Assembly (NCBI GenBank): GCA_951230915.1
Contig: OX579640.1
Coordinates: forward strand, 14,900,981 to 14,964,980
Length of the DNA: 64,000 nt
Reading direction: 5' to 3'
Source of the DNA: Antitrichia curtipendula
Lineage: Eukaryota; Streptophyta; Bryopsida; Hypnales; Leucodontaceae
Shown here: positions 1 through 11,945 of the stretch, in pieces
Numbering within the stretch: position 1 is the stretch's first letter
Layout of the letters: each line of letters begins with the position of its first letter
The notes under the pieces: model-generated
Told to the model about the DNA's origin: nothing
The model's database searches: none
The model's input: the letters and a program-made list of their open reading frames with translations, nothing else
Translations under genes and position numbers: made by a program

Positions 1-114
1 TCTAAATCAATTGTATCACATTCATTTTTATTTGTAGATTAATATAGAACATCCATTTTAAAGAAATCTTCAAATGGTTTATATTTCTTTACATTAGATT
101 TCATACGAGATGGA

Positions 115-149
115 GGGGGGGGGGGCGCCGGGGCCTACTCTTAGATAAA
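115..149 (+). repeat. G-run repeat, left copy of an inverted pair
   Basis: An 11-base G run is followed by a GCCGGGGCCTACTCTTAGATA-like segment. A reverse-complement relative of that segment lies at 3399-3434, also beside a poly-G run. The two copies may be ends of a decayed insertion or two insertions of a short G-run repeat. The purine-rich stretch that follows (about 155-235) is low complexity. No gene is visible in 1-1234. Confidence 0.4.
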
Positions 150-1052
150 AAGGCAAAAAGAAGGGGAGGGGGAGGGAAAAAAGGAAAAAGGAGGGGGAGG
201 AAGAAAAAAGGAAAATAAATAAAAATAAAAATAGAGCCTTTAAATTAATTAAAACAAAATTTTATAATTGATACACTAAAGAAGAGAGTTTGATCCTTAA
301 TTCATTATCAATCAAAAGTGTAGAGGCTTTGCACCCTTTATTTTGTTGTGTATGCAAAGTAAAAGTTGCATAAAAATAAAAATAAAAATACAATGGTAAC
401 AATTGTTCTAGTTTGTTTTGTATGTAACATTGAGATATCCCCACTTATGCACTCATTGATCATTTTTTTATACCATTGGAAAGCTTGACTTGACAAAGGT
501 TGTACTAAAGTGGTATCATTGCTTTTGGACATATGATGGATTTGTGAGCAATTTTTAAGACCATAAATTGAATTAACTTATAAAAAATGAAGTATAGGAG
601 TTTTTGATGTCAATCTTGGCATCGTCCAAAAGCTCTCAATAAGTAGAAATGCACCAAAGTTGTTTTGCACATTTGGTTCTAAAGTGTGAAAGTAATGGTT
701 TTTCAATTGAACTTTGTTTCTATAAATTTTATATAAATTACGGATGAATTGTTCTAAAAATGAAAAATGAAAATAATGCATACAAGTGCACAACACCACA
801 CAAGTTATTTTTAAGTGGAATGTTAAAAAACTTACATTGATGAAAATTTTAATAAAGATGAAAACAAAAAAATTGTATTTAAATATTTAGAAAAATTGTA
901 TTAACCAAAAAATTGTATTTAAGAAGAAAAAAAAGTTTAAAATCCACTTTGTAAATCAGTATAATATTCTCTAAAGAATTGAATAAATATTTAATATGAT
1001 TTTAAAATACAAAAAATTAAATATTTTGAGCAATGTTAAATGTTTTTTTTGT

Positions 1053-1091
1053 ATTATTATTATTATTATTATTATTATCATCATCATTATT
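1053..1091. repeat. (ATT)n microsatellite
   Basis: A run of ATT units passes into ATC units. It is simple sequence in AT-rich spacer. Confidence 0.85.
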
Positions 1092-1234
1092 TATTAATTA
1101 GGATGTTTGCAAATTAAAAATAAAATATTAAATCATTTAGCGTTATTGAAGGAAAAAAATCAATAATGATAAATTGACTATAATTTTTGTATAGTGAATG
1201 AAATTATCTAAAATGATGTGAAAATAAATGAAAT

Positions 1235-1694
1235 CATATACACAAAAGATGATATTTAGTGTCTTGTACACTAAATACGAAGGCATACACTAAAAGCCAA
1301 TTACCCTATGAAAGTAAGTAACATTAAATGTCAATTCAAACACTAAATGTGAACCAGAGTTGTCATATCAGACGGAATATCACTGTTCACGGACAGAATC
1401 GGACCGATTAGGGCTAGGCGGCTGCAAACTTCAGAGCCTTGTAACTTTTGCAAAAATTCTTCAAATCAGTAAAATGAAATGTTTTTCGGCATCTACAGTA
1501 TTTGTAGATGCCGAAAAACATCTCATTTTCCTTATTTGAAGAATTTTTGCAAAAGTTACAAGGCTCTGAAGTTTGCAGCCGGCACATTCAAGTCTAACAC
1601 TAATTGTGGACAAGTTCAGATTTAGTGTTGTAGCTAGTAGGGGGGTAAAAACACTAAATGTCACTCAACACTAAATATCATCTTTGGTGTAGTG
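1235..1694. mobile_element. CACTA-type miniature element (about 460 bp)
   Basis: The right end reads ...TCATCTTTGGTGTAGTG. The left end (CATATACACAAAAGATGATA) is its imperfect inverse, so the terminal repeat is about 25 bp of the CACTACACC type. The subterminal motif CACTAAATGT is repeated inside both ends, as in En/Spm elements. No transposase is present. No clean 3-bp target duplication is visible because the left tip has degenerated. Confidence 0.6.
1420..1580. repeat. Long near-perfect hairpin (about 78-nt arms, 4-5 nt loop)
   Basis: The left arm begins GGCTGCAAACTTCAGAGCC and the right arm ends with its inverse, GGCTCTGAAGTTTGCAGCC. Only a few mismatches occur along about 78 bp, and the loop is a few bases around position 1500. 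It lies inside the CACTA-type element. Any transcript would fold into a miRNA-precursor-like or siRNA-generating stem. Transcription is not shown by sequence alone. Confidence 0.85.
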
Positions 1695-4600
1695 AAGTGA
1701 GAAAAATATAAAATGACTACAAAAAAGATTGTCATTTTATTTGTACAAAAGAAAACATGTGTTCAAATAGGAACATATATAAATGAGAACCCATGCTATG
1801 AAAAAAGCATCAATATGACAACAAAATTCTCTAAATTCTCTAAACTATGTCATGGTTTTACATGTAGTGAGAAATGAAAAAGATTGGTTTAATTTTGATA
1901 AGCTTTGCATTGGTGTGGAATTGCAATGCAAAGTTCCTAACATTCATTTTATTTCAATGAAGTCCGAAATAGAGATTGATTTCACGTTATTTCAAATTAC
2001 ATATTTAATCTCTTAAGGACCACATAATGATTTACACTTCTAGAATTGTGGCAATTTATCCTAAAATGCAAATTGGAATAGTAATTTAATGATGACTATT
2101 AGATAAAAGTTGTTAAATATAATCCATAGATCATACATATCAAAAGGGTTAGATCAATTGCTATATCAGACCACTTACCATATGAATATAATCTATGGAT
2201 CATTTGAATTCTTGGTTTTATTAAGTTGCCAATTGTAGTAGTGACACTATTGGATTCTTCATTTAAAATCACATAATTGTGCCACATGGATTTTGCTTAT
2301 TAATTATTAGTGTCTCCAAGATTGATCCACCAAATGTTGTCATTTTGAACTATCTAGCATATCTCCCTTCTTTTATTATACTTTGACCACCCATTTTTGA
2401 CTAGGAATCCATATCTAATGTGCAAGGTGCATCCATTTCCAACCATGACTCGAACAAATTTCCCACCAAAGTTTGAAATGTTTTTTTTCTCCTCTACAAG
2501 GTTGGAACTAACAAAGTCATGACACATGTCACAAAGTGCACATGAATTAGTGAGCAAGAAAATAGGAAGTAGTTAGTGGTAAAGTAGTTCTTGAAAAATT
2601 CTAGTCATTGGCTTTGGATTTGGAGTACTTTGGGGCTTCCAAAAATATAATAATTTCAATTTTAGAAATAAAATTACAAAAAATTTAATGAAATATTACC
2701 CATATTTCCTATCTTTCAACATAGGAAAAATTTGGACTGCATTGTACCACTCATGCTTTGTCCCACAAAGCATTCAATTCCACTAATTCCGCAAAGCTCC
2801 AAAAAATATAAAATGACTTGGTTTAGATGCTAATTCCACTTATCTTTCAACAAAAATTTACTGAAAAATAATTCAAGAAGTTCCACCTTGTCAAAATTTA
2901 GTTTGAGCTCTTAAATGGTCGATTTATGTCCAGACCTCCTACTTTAACTACCTTAAATTCCATTTCATAGTAAATAAGTGACCACAACCAAAAGCAATGT
3001 TACCTAATCCCACTAAAAATAGGCCCAACATTTGATTCAAAATTCAAAAGTCTGAACTCTGAAGCCTCAGTTGGGCCCCTTCAGTTTTGCTGATGCAGGT
3101 CATTAAGATGAAAAGTAGGGAATAAGGAAGACCCCAGCTATATTCAAGTAGTAGCAATGGTGTACGTTCTGTTGCACTTGGAATTTGACATGTCCTTGTA
3201 ATAATAAGGCAGCTAAAAGTCCATGTGATGATATTTACGAATCAACACCTAATTGCTTTAAAATGTGCTCTGTGTAAAGATTTAGCACCACAGATAACTC
3301 CTCAGAATTGCTTCAAAGAAAACTAGTGCATGTTGCAGACGACCTCATCAAACAACCTCATCACTGTGAAACTTTAAAGCTATTGTCCTACTTTGTCCTA
3401 TCTAAGAGTGAGACCCCACGGCGGGGGGGGGGGGATTTATGTTGTTTGTATCGTCTGTTTGGGTCTATATAAATTGAAGGGCCTCTTACTACGTATGTAT
3501 ACGTAAAAATATTTTGTCTAAGATAAGGTTCTTGAATTAAAAGGTTAGAGTTCCTTTAACACTACTACCATGCCTAAAATAATTCCATATATTGTGGCTC
3601 ATGATTCATTGGCGAGCTTGAATTTAAAATGTCCTTCAATAATGGAGCCTTGATTCAAGGAAAGCAAAAGATCCCCTATCTAAATTAAAGTTTGAGAATG
3701 TTATAAACCACTATATTGAACCATCTAGATGTTTTTACATTTCTATTGTAGGTATCTATGATTTGTATTGTGTATTTTTTCGGAAAAATTGTAAAAACGT
3801 TCTAGAATTGAAGAACCTTGTCCTTGAATCCTTCTATTGACAATTGGTTGAACTCATCAATTCAATTCAATAATTGTTTTTATTTTTTATTTTAAATGAA
3901 TTCAACAATCATGAATTTTTTTAAAATAAATTATTATGTTGTATACAATATTTCCAACTATATTCTTTGGTTGGCATGAGTTTGTTCACATTAAGTGCCA
4001 TTCTATTTTGCAATACTTAGAACCTTATATTTCAAATCCTTAATAACAAATAACCTACTCAAATTTTTTGGCTACTGGGATTATGACATGCTTGCAAGTT
4101 TTAGTGTTTACAAATTGATTTCAAGCATTGCATACGCACTTTTTTAAAAATGGAATTAATCAACCTTTGATTCTACATCATTTAGTCTTAGCCAATGTGA
4201 TTAATATTATTCATCTATCCACCCATTTCTCTATCAAAATGCTATCAAGGACCATAACTTTAGTCTTTTATGCTATACCTTTAATTATTACTTTTAAACA
4301 CCAAGGTTTAAAAAAACCATTTTACATCTTTGGATTTTTTTTTCAAACATTTTGAAAAAGGATATCTCAAAAATCATCATGTATTTAGATTTTGTCCCCC
4401 CCTCATTGTAGACCCTCCATTTTCTACATGATCACATGGGGACTTCTTTACACTAGTGACCAAAACATTTAGAGCATTGAGATTGGAGGAGAAAAAAGGA
4501 TTGGTCCAATTTCACATTGCACAAGTCTTATAAATGATGATAAAATGAAAATGAATCCTATATGTTCTCACTATAATGGATAAGGTTTCATGGTCATGCT

Positions 4601-5772
4601 AACTTTGTAATAAGACAACTTTAAAAGGTCTTCTTGTTGGATTTCTAAGGTAATTAAGCCATTACAACAAATTTAATCACTCAATTTTTGTGAGTCTTTA
4701 ATGTAATTTATTTTTGAAAATATTGTTTTAACGTTGGAATGTTGTTTTTACTATTGAACTCTTGTTCTTCTTCAAAAAAATCAACTTTTGTTGCAATAAT
4801 TGTAGTTTACTACAATAAATTATTATTTTTTGAAGTTTTTATTGTTGAAAATGAATTTTATTTTTTTAAATCTTAATTTTTCACTACTAGTCTTCCAAAT
4901 TCATTAAAATAATAGCATGTCCATTTACATAGTATTTTTTGCTATATACTATTGACCAGATCTTTAAAAATAAATTTTATATTCTTCTTGGTTACAAGTT
5001 TTCTCCTCTATTCCTGGCAATTTAATTTTTAAAATTTTATTAAGAGGTGAGAAGAAAAGAGAAAAGGGAAGAAGATGAGTGAAAGAAAAGTGTAAATCAT
5101 TATATCTTAATCTTTTTGAATTTTATTTTATAAATTAGCCTTTAAAGGACCAATCAAAGTTTATTTTACACTATTGGAAGTGACCAATGAATGACAATAT
5201 TGGCTCTTAGTCACGACTCTTGACCAAAAGCCATGACTAAGAGCATTTTCTGAGTTTGATTCTTGGTCGCTAATGTAAAGTGGTTTTCATATTGCCAATT
5301 TTGTTTGAAATTGCATTAGTGTTTTTATTCAACTTCATACTTTATTGGAATGACAACAAATGCTATAATACTTTTATATTTCATTAGAAAAATTATTTGT
5401 TTGAAACTATTTGCATACAATTTACTTTTTGCAACCTCATTTTTTGTAATAGAATTCGGCATATTTCAAATTAAAATCTTTGAATTTATATATTTAATAT
5501 ATATATTATTTGGGCACTAGTAAAAACTAGACTCTAAATTTGGATATTTAAACACTATATTGGACAAAAATTGGCTTCATAACCCATAAATAATGTATTT
5601 GTTTAGTCATCAATCTTACATGTTTGCCCCCTGCAAAACTTCTTCCAACCTACATAACCTTTGAAAGGTCTTTGGGATCCCTCTATACAATTCATATTTT
5701 GCCTTCTAATTCTTCAATTGTAATTTAATACACAAATTGTGATACATTGCTATTTATGTAGTAGCATGATCA
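1695..5772. other. AT-rich spacer without recognisable genes
   Basis: Only short random reading frames are seen on either strand. The inverted partner of the G-run repeat lies at 3399-3434. Nothing else in this stretch could be assigned. Confidence 0.6.
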
Positions 5773-6180
5773 TTAACCCCTAAAGGACCAAGCTGTGTTT
5801 TTTGGCAACATAGCAATTTTGGGCAGCTCACCACGGATGGAGAATTTATTATTTTCTTTGAAATTTTCACAAAACATTTTCAGTCCAACAATTTTCATAA
5901 CTTTTGACTACACGGTTAAAAAGTTATTGCATAAAATGTAGTTTTCTTTGAACTCTGGGCAGCCTGGGCAGTACCAAAAACTTCTTTAAAAATCATTTTT
6001 TTTTAGAATTGAAATTTGAAATTGGTTCTTTAGATTTATATGTACGTGGAGAGCTTTGAATCATTCCATTCTAATTTGTAAGATGGAAGCTATGAGGTTT
6101 TTAAGTTTGCGGGTAGGTATGGTTTTCAAAGTTTACATACCTATTCCCAAACTTAAAAACCTCATAACTTCCATCCACGC
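5773..6180. mobile_element. Truncated copy of the large TTAA-bounded element family
   Basis: It starts TTAACCCCTAAAGGACCAAG and continues with text that matches, in reverse complement, the right half of the element at 51148-52097 (shared phrases: TTTTTTGGCAACATA, CAATTTTGGGCAG, CATTCCATT). An internal hairpin at about 6083-6174 has arms of about 40 bp, from GATGGAAGCTATGAGG to CCTCATAACTTCCATC. The distal end is not identified. Confidence 0.55.
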
Positions 6181-6409
6181 ACGATAAAATTTGAAAATTT
6201 TGATTTCACATTTGCAATCTATTGTCCCAAATATAGCTAGGGGAGGTGTAGAAGATAGATTAATCAAGCACAAAATAGGAGGTCTTCTTTTTTATGCTCC
6301 CCTAGAATGACTTTGTGTGGGGTTGGGTGTTGGTTCACCTCAACTCATCATGGGAGCTTTCTTATTATCAAAATGTTTTGAGTTTTTATTGAGACCACTC
6401 ATGGAGAGT

Positions 6410-6638
6410 TTAACCCATAAACGTCGAGGTGGACGTTTTGCGGCGGATGAATGACAACAGAATCTCTTGTGTAGGACAGAAGTGCAACTATTCATCCTCC
6501 AAATTTTGTGGGAAAAGGGAAGATCGTCTACAGTAGTTTGCCTTCCAATGAGTGCTTTTGCATTATTTTAATCCAACAATTCACACGGTGACAAAACAAA
6601 TGATTTCCACGGTTACGAGTCCATCGTTTAAGGATTAA
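6410..6638. mobile_element. 229-bp TTAA-bounded miniature element, copy 1
   Basis: It begins TTAACCCATAAACG and ends CGTTTAAGGATTAA, giving an imperfect terminal inverted repeat of about 14 bp that includes TTAA at each edge. A second copy of the same length lies at 30013-30241 and shares most of its sequence, for example ATTCATCCTCCAAATTTTG and CCAATGAGTGCTTTT. TTAA plus CCC termini resemble piggyBac-type ends; this is inference, since no transposase is present. Confidence 0.7.
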
Positions 6639-6710
6639 AGAAGATTTTGGTTGTTTCCATAGTATGCATTTTCTGAACACTATATGAATAAATATGCAAA
6701 AGCTCAAAAG

Positions 6711-6815
6711 TGGTCAATGAATGACGTTCAAGATTACTACAGAAATGAAGAATGCATATGTTGATCCATGATTCAAATCATTTTGGGTAGAATACCTTGA
6801 TGATAGGTCTTGTTC
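6711..6815. repeat. Dispersed repeat, partner at 46793-46905
   Basis: Text such as CAATGAATGACGTTCAAGAT, GAAGAATGCA and TACCTTGATGATAGGTCT is matched in the same order and orientation, with divergence, at 46793-46905. The class is unknown. Confidence 0.55.
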
Positions 6816-6879
6816 TTTTTAGGGTTAAAAATGAACGTGCTGCCTACATTTTAGGAAACATACGTTACATAAAATTTCC

Positions 6880-7606
6880 AAGTGCGTGTGATTTGACCAC
6901 CCGCTCTTCTTATGGAAGAAAAAGCTCACTCACAGGGCATCATACTCCGGGGCGGCTCCCTTGCAGGCAGTGGTTCGCACAAGCGAATGCTCCTTCCAGG
7001 GCAAGTTTCCTTCGTCGTTACTGTGACCCCTTTTTTTCCTCATCAAAAATGGATCAGCCCAAAAAGCCACTACAGGGTTCGAGCAATGGCTCACAATCTA
7101 ATTTACAGTTGCACTGGAAGTATCATCTACGCAATTGGTGGTTTTTTCACAGGCACTCCAGTGTCAGTGTGTCTCTAATTCATTATCCCCGCTCGTTTCA
7201 CCCTTCGCCTTCCACACAATCCCATGTGACGGGAGCCAATTCCGAGGTAGGATGCGAATTTTGGAGTCTCGTACGATAATCGGTTTCAATTTTGATTTTG
7301 ATTTTGATTTGTGCGAGCAATTGCTGATGATTTTTGATGAATGTGGCGATTTATTTGTACTCGAGGCTTAGAGCTTGGAAATTGGGGGCTCAGAGAAGAG
7401 AAGCGAAGCGAAGTGGATTGTGGTGATGCTGATTTCGATTTCGATTTCGATGCTTAGATTGTGTGAAACTTGATAGAGATCGGCTTTGCAAGAGGTTTTA
7501 AACTTTGATGATGGTGGTGGTGCAGAGTTTTGCAGAGTTTTGCAGAGTTTTCGAAGAGAGTTTTTTCGAGTGATTTTGTGAAGCTGAGGAGGTTGATTGT
7601 TGCGCG
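6880..7606 (+). promoter_or_regulatory. GC-richer upstream and leader-like region with triplet and short tandem repeats
   Basis: Base composition rises sharply against the flanking spacer. The stretch holds GATTTT repeats (7288-7312), GATTTC repeats (7429-7452) and three copies of GCAGAGTTTT (7520-7549), which is typical of a plant 5' leader. It leads directly into the short SIP-like reading frame at 7607. Read as the old promoter and 5' UTR of that broken gene. Reading frames here on both strands look like chance. Confidence 0.35.
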
Positions 7607-7672
7607 ATGGGGTTAGCGAAGAAGGCCGTGGCGGACGCGTCCATAACCTTCCTGTAGGTGCCGTCTGTTTGC
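7607..7672 (+). pseudogene. Truncated first exon resembling a SIP-type aquaporin
   Basis: An ATG opens 16 codons (MGLAKKAVADASITFL) and then meets TAG at 7655. Plant small basic intrinsic proteins (SIP aquaporins) begin with a short lysine/alanine-containing helix ending in a TFLWVF-like motif. Here the tryptophan position is TAG, and the next codon is Val as expected. After about 20 codons all similarity ends in sequence rich in CGTTCCC/GGGAACG repeats (7670-7760). Seen: the short match and the stop. Inferred: a gene copy broken by a nonsense change and loss of everything downstream. The match is short, so it could be coincidence. Confidence 0.35.
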
Positions 7673-9807
7673 GTTCCCTGATTTGGGCGTTCCCCTTTGG
7701 AAACGCCGACGTTCCCAATGTTGGGAGCGTTTGCGTTTCCAACGGGGCCCATAAAAAAAAGCCCTGATACAGAGCAGCGATACTACGTAATACTGCATTA
7801 CCAAACACTGCACCGTAAACCAATCTTGAAAATATGTAGATATAGGAAGTCCAAAATGTATTGCTTAATTACATGAAATTCAAAACCGTTTTGGGGTAAG
7901 GTAACTAAGGTAAAACGACCCATTGTAGTCAGAATTAGGAGTTTGACTTCATGTGGTTCTTGAAATTTTTCAATTTTTCCTTCACAATAGTTTAAATGTG
8001 AAAAATAGTGAGAGCAATTGAAATTATGTTTTTTTGATGAAGTATGAATTTTTTATAAATTTTTGAAGTGTTCAATGCATCATGGCCCAAAAGAATTTGT
8101 AGACTACCTAAAGAACAACTAAATCTGAATTCATCATTTTCATTTTGCTCACCTAAAGTAATCATAGTATTTTTTAACATAGAAGGCCTAAAAAGTCAAT
8201 TTTTACAATGAAGTCACACTAAAAAGTTGGAAGTTCCTAATGAGGTCACTATTTACTCCATTATTGTCATATAAGACATGTATGAAAGCCAAAATCTTAC
8301 AAACTGAAAAATCCAACCATAACAGGGCCATTCCCGAGGTGTCTACTATGGGTCATCTAACCACAATGGGTTGTTCTACCTTACACTTGAAATTGCACAA
8401 ACCAACAATTCAGCATAGTTTCCATTATTATATTGGAATTTTTTGTGGAGTCCTGTTGGTAGTGCAAAGAAGATATTAGATTCTCTTAGAATGTATTTTT
8501 TGGACATCATATGAATAAACTATAAATTTTCAAAGTACTGAAAATAGGTATTCTTAAAAGCAATCATAGACTCTTGTGAACAATGGAGTATATTTTAGGT
8601 AAGAATTTGTAATGTGCGATTTTAAGTATAGTTACCTTACACTATGTATTTGAACTTTACAAATTTATACTCCATTTTGGAATAGCATATTCATACATAT
8701 TCAAAAATTATTTTACAAATTCATGATTTTCACCTAGCAATTATTGAGGTGAAAATCATAGTATTTTGGATTAAATGAATATAGTATGGTCCACAATAAA
8801 TTCGTAATGTCTCAATAAATGTGATTGCATCCAATATTTATATGATTCTCATGTACTTTCATCTATTTTCATGCAAATTTTATTGAAATTTCATCCGAAC
8901 AATTACATTAACTAAGCAAAACACATTTATCAAATTCATCTAACTAGTGTAAGGCATCTTGCACGAGTATTCAAATTCATATAGTAAATAAATTAGCTCA
9001 TGGTTCTTTATTGTGTGCTCAAAATGTTGTCCCCAAGCACTATTTACAATGCATTTCTTATTTTTAAATTTATTATCATTAATGGCTTTCAAACTTTGAA
9101 GTATTAATAATTTTAGTAAATGATATATAGATTATGCTAGCCTCAACTAAACATTAGATTTGGAATTTAGGATTTTATTGGACTTTAGAATGTGAAAATT
9201 ATATCTTATCCCCTTGCACTTAATGCACTCTGAAATTTGAAAAAAATCAAAGAAATATAGGTTGTATTTGGAATTTTGAGCTTAAATTTTTTCATATAGA
9301 TAAATATGTGATATATGTTCACTACATACGTTTGTTTTTATTTTTGGATAATTAAAATAATTTTCTTTTTCTTTTTCAGTTACTTATATCCCTACAAATA
9401 AATTTCAATTTTTGAATGCAATTTTGTAATAGAATCCTCAAGTGGCTTAATAATAAAAATCCAAAAATTAAACAAAAAATTTGCCTTATTTTCCATTAGA
9501 TTTTGTGATTATTTAGTCAAATTATCATTGTGTGAAAGGTTTTTTAATTCTAAATCTTCAAAAAAAATTATTTTATTAAAATAAAATTTCTACCTTTAAT
9601 TTCTATATGTAATACATATATTTGAGGATCGGACTTTTGAATTTTGTAATAATCACAAATGCTCTAAATTTTTGTCAATGTCAACTATAGTGCACATAAT
9701 GCACAAATAAAATGTCCTAAAATTTCGTTCCCTATATGGGAAGCAACCCATTCCTAATCACCCGCTATTCTAGCAAAGTAGGTTGTTATCTTTCCATGCA
9801 GGAGGTG
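7673..9807. other. Spacer without recognisable genes
   Basis: At 7670-7800 there are inverted and direct GGAACG/CGTTCC words of uncertain origin. The rest is AT-rich with no supported gene. Confidence 0.5.
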
Positions 9808-10060
9808 ATGAATAATATTAATTATGGCATAGTTCTTGGTATAGTTGTGGCTCATTAAGATTGGCTATAAGACTCTCAATATTCCAATCACCCCTTGGTG
9901 AATTTTGCAACCACCCCTTGGTTGGAAATAGGAAGGCTACATGACTAGTATGGGTTGAATAGAATCTTCATCTAAAAAATTCAAATTAATTAAATTTTGA
10001 GAAATAAAAATCCAAAAAATTATGGAAACCTTTTTGAACTCTATTTCAAAAATGGGTTGC
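9808..10060. repeat. Diverged direct repeat, copy 1 (partner 11045-11300)
   Basis: Both copies read in order GATGAATA, TAGTTATGGCA, TAGTTGTGG, TTGGCTA, CTCTCAATATT, AATAGGAAG, ATAGAATCTT, with many substitutions and small gaps. They are separated by about 1 kb in the same orientation. The class is unknown. Confidence 0.6.
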
Positions 10061-11044
10061 CTCCCTCAGTTTGTCATTGCTTTTAGACTACATTAATAAG
10101 GTAACGACATGTAAGATTCTATTAAAATTTATCCCTACAGACATATAACTAAAACTTAAAACATATATTTGTAGCCCCTATGGTGGATTGTGGATTCATA
10201 TATTTTCAATAATATGAAAAAATTCATAGCTCATTGCAAGATGCCCCCAAATCCATACTAAATGAATGCCAAATCCCTTTTTGACATGTAATAAGATCTA
10301 ACAAATATTTAGATAATTTAATAATAGGAACCACCTTCAAATGTTTATTTAGAAGATTTCAAGTGTTGTTATCTTACTATTTCCCCCATTTTTTTTGAGT
10401 TTTTGTATTGTGTAGTAATAGGATTTGCGCTTATTAAATTAATAGTTAAAAATAACAAAGTGATTTTGATATAAGGGGTAGAATGCACTCTAGTATTCTA
10501 GTGTTAAGAGTTTTTGTAGATGGGCCTCAAACACATTGAATCTTAGGTGGAAAATTATATTGCCAATTCATTCAATTTTTAAGGAGTACATTGAAATGTT
10601 GTAAATTGATTATGCTTATTAATGTGATATACTTCAATCTAAATTTCTTTTCATGATCACAATTTTAGAGTTGATTTGTAAAAAGACAATTACATGACTT
10701 CAAAATTTTAAATCCCTTGTAATCAAATATTATAATCTTTTGATCCATATTGTTGTATTTTTGTATATCATAGTATTTTTATTCTTTAAGTGATTTATGA
10801 CATATCCAGTTTCAAATCGTATGGATACAATGCAATAAAATTGATAAATATAATTAAAGTTTAGAACTTTTGTTCAGTTTTGAACAAACTCCAGGAAGCT
10901 CAAAAAGGGCCTTGGAGTTGCCCTCTATATATATCAAGTCTAGTGGATACCTCATGTTTTAGAATTTATATATATAAGAAGCCAACTCATTTATGATCAC
11001 CTTCCATTTTGGCAATATATACTAGTCTATTTTGTACAAGTAGA

Positions 11045-11300
11045 GATGAATAGTGATTAGTTATGGCACAATTCTTTGCATAGTTGTGGTGCATTATGAT
11101 TGGCTACAAGTCTCTCAATATTGCAACCAATCTTTAGTTGATTAGTTTCCACTCTTTGGTCGAGAATAGGAAGACCTATATGACTAGTGTGGATCGAATA
11201 GAATCTTTAGCTAAAAAGTTCTTGGTAATTATGTTTTGAAAAATAAAATTCTAGAAAATTCTAGAATTCTTCCAAATTCTATTTCTATACATGGAAAAAT
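11045..11300. repeat. Diverged direct repeat, copy 2 (partner 9808-10060)
   Basis: See 9808-10060; same order and orientation of shared words. No coding content. Confidence 0.6.
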
Positions 11301-11627
11301 TTGCCCATTCAAAAAACCCGCACTCCAAATACACATAATTGTTTAACCTTTGAAAGGCTTGAAAGCCCTTTGTGGCTATATAATATATCATGAATTCAGT
11401 GGTATTTGATTAGAAAAACATTGACCAAATTCTTTTCAATATAAAGTAAATTAATGATCATGATAGTACATAAACCCGTACATAAATGACAACGTATCAC
11501 AATTAATCTATTAAACGATAGTTGAAGAGTTATAAGGCTAAATACTAGTCGAATAGAGGAATCCTAAGGGCCTTTCAAGGGTTAAGTGGTTTGAAATGGG
11601 TCTATTACTCTATTCTAAAACTAAATA

Positions 11628-11945
11628 CAATAGAACTTCTCTAAACCAATAGGTCCAAGACCACTCGACACAATTACTTTAGAGAAGTTCATTACTAACA
11701 TTAGAGAGGGTTCATACTACACAGGAAGCTGCTACAATGGCATAGGTGCCACACCTTGAAGCCAAGAAGCTTGTTTAAAAGAATATTTTACCTTTTTTGG
11801 ACAAGGTGTAGGTCCACCACAATTTGCTTGGCTAGCTCTCATTTAGTGCTACTACTACTTTATTCCGGAAGTCAGGCCCACTTGGACCTATTGCTTTAGA
11901 GAGGTTTATTGATTTATGGAGGGTGTACTTAAAGAAGTTCTATTG
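11628..11945. mobile_element. Pogo/Lemi-like Tc1-mariner MITE (318 bp)
   Basis: It starts CAATAGAACTTCTCTAAACC and ends with the imperfect inverse (...AAGAAGTTCTATTG). It is flanked by TA on both sides (11626-11627 and 11946-11947). An internal inverted AATAGGTCCAAG word occurs near both ends. Plant pogo/Tigger-derived MITEs have ends of the CAGTARAACCTCT type and TA target duplications, which this matches closely. No transposase is encoded. Confidence 0.7.

Noticed and set aside
6797..7371. Plus-strand reading frames of 78-160 codons
   Set aside because: They overlap each other in different frames, match no family, and sit in a leader-like region with triplet repeats.
7368..7823. Minus-strand frames of 66-151 codons
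   Set aside because: They are shadows across the SIP-like exon and the CGTTCCC-rich segment, with no recognisable motif.
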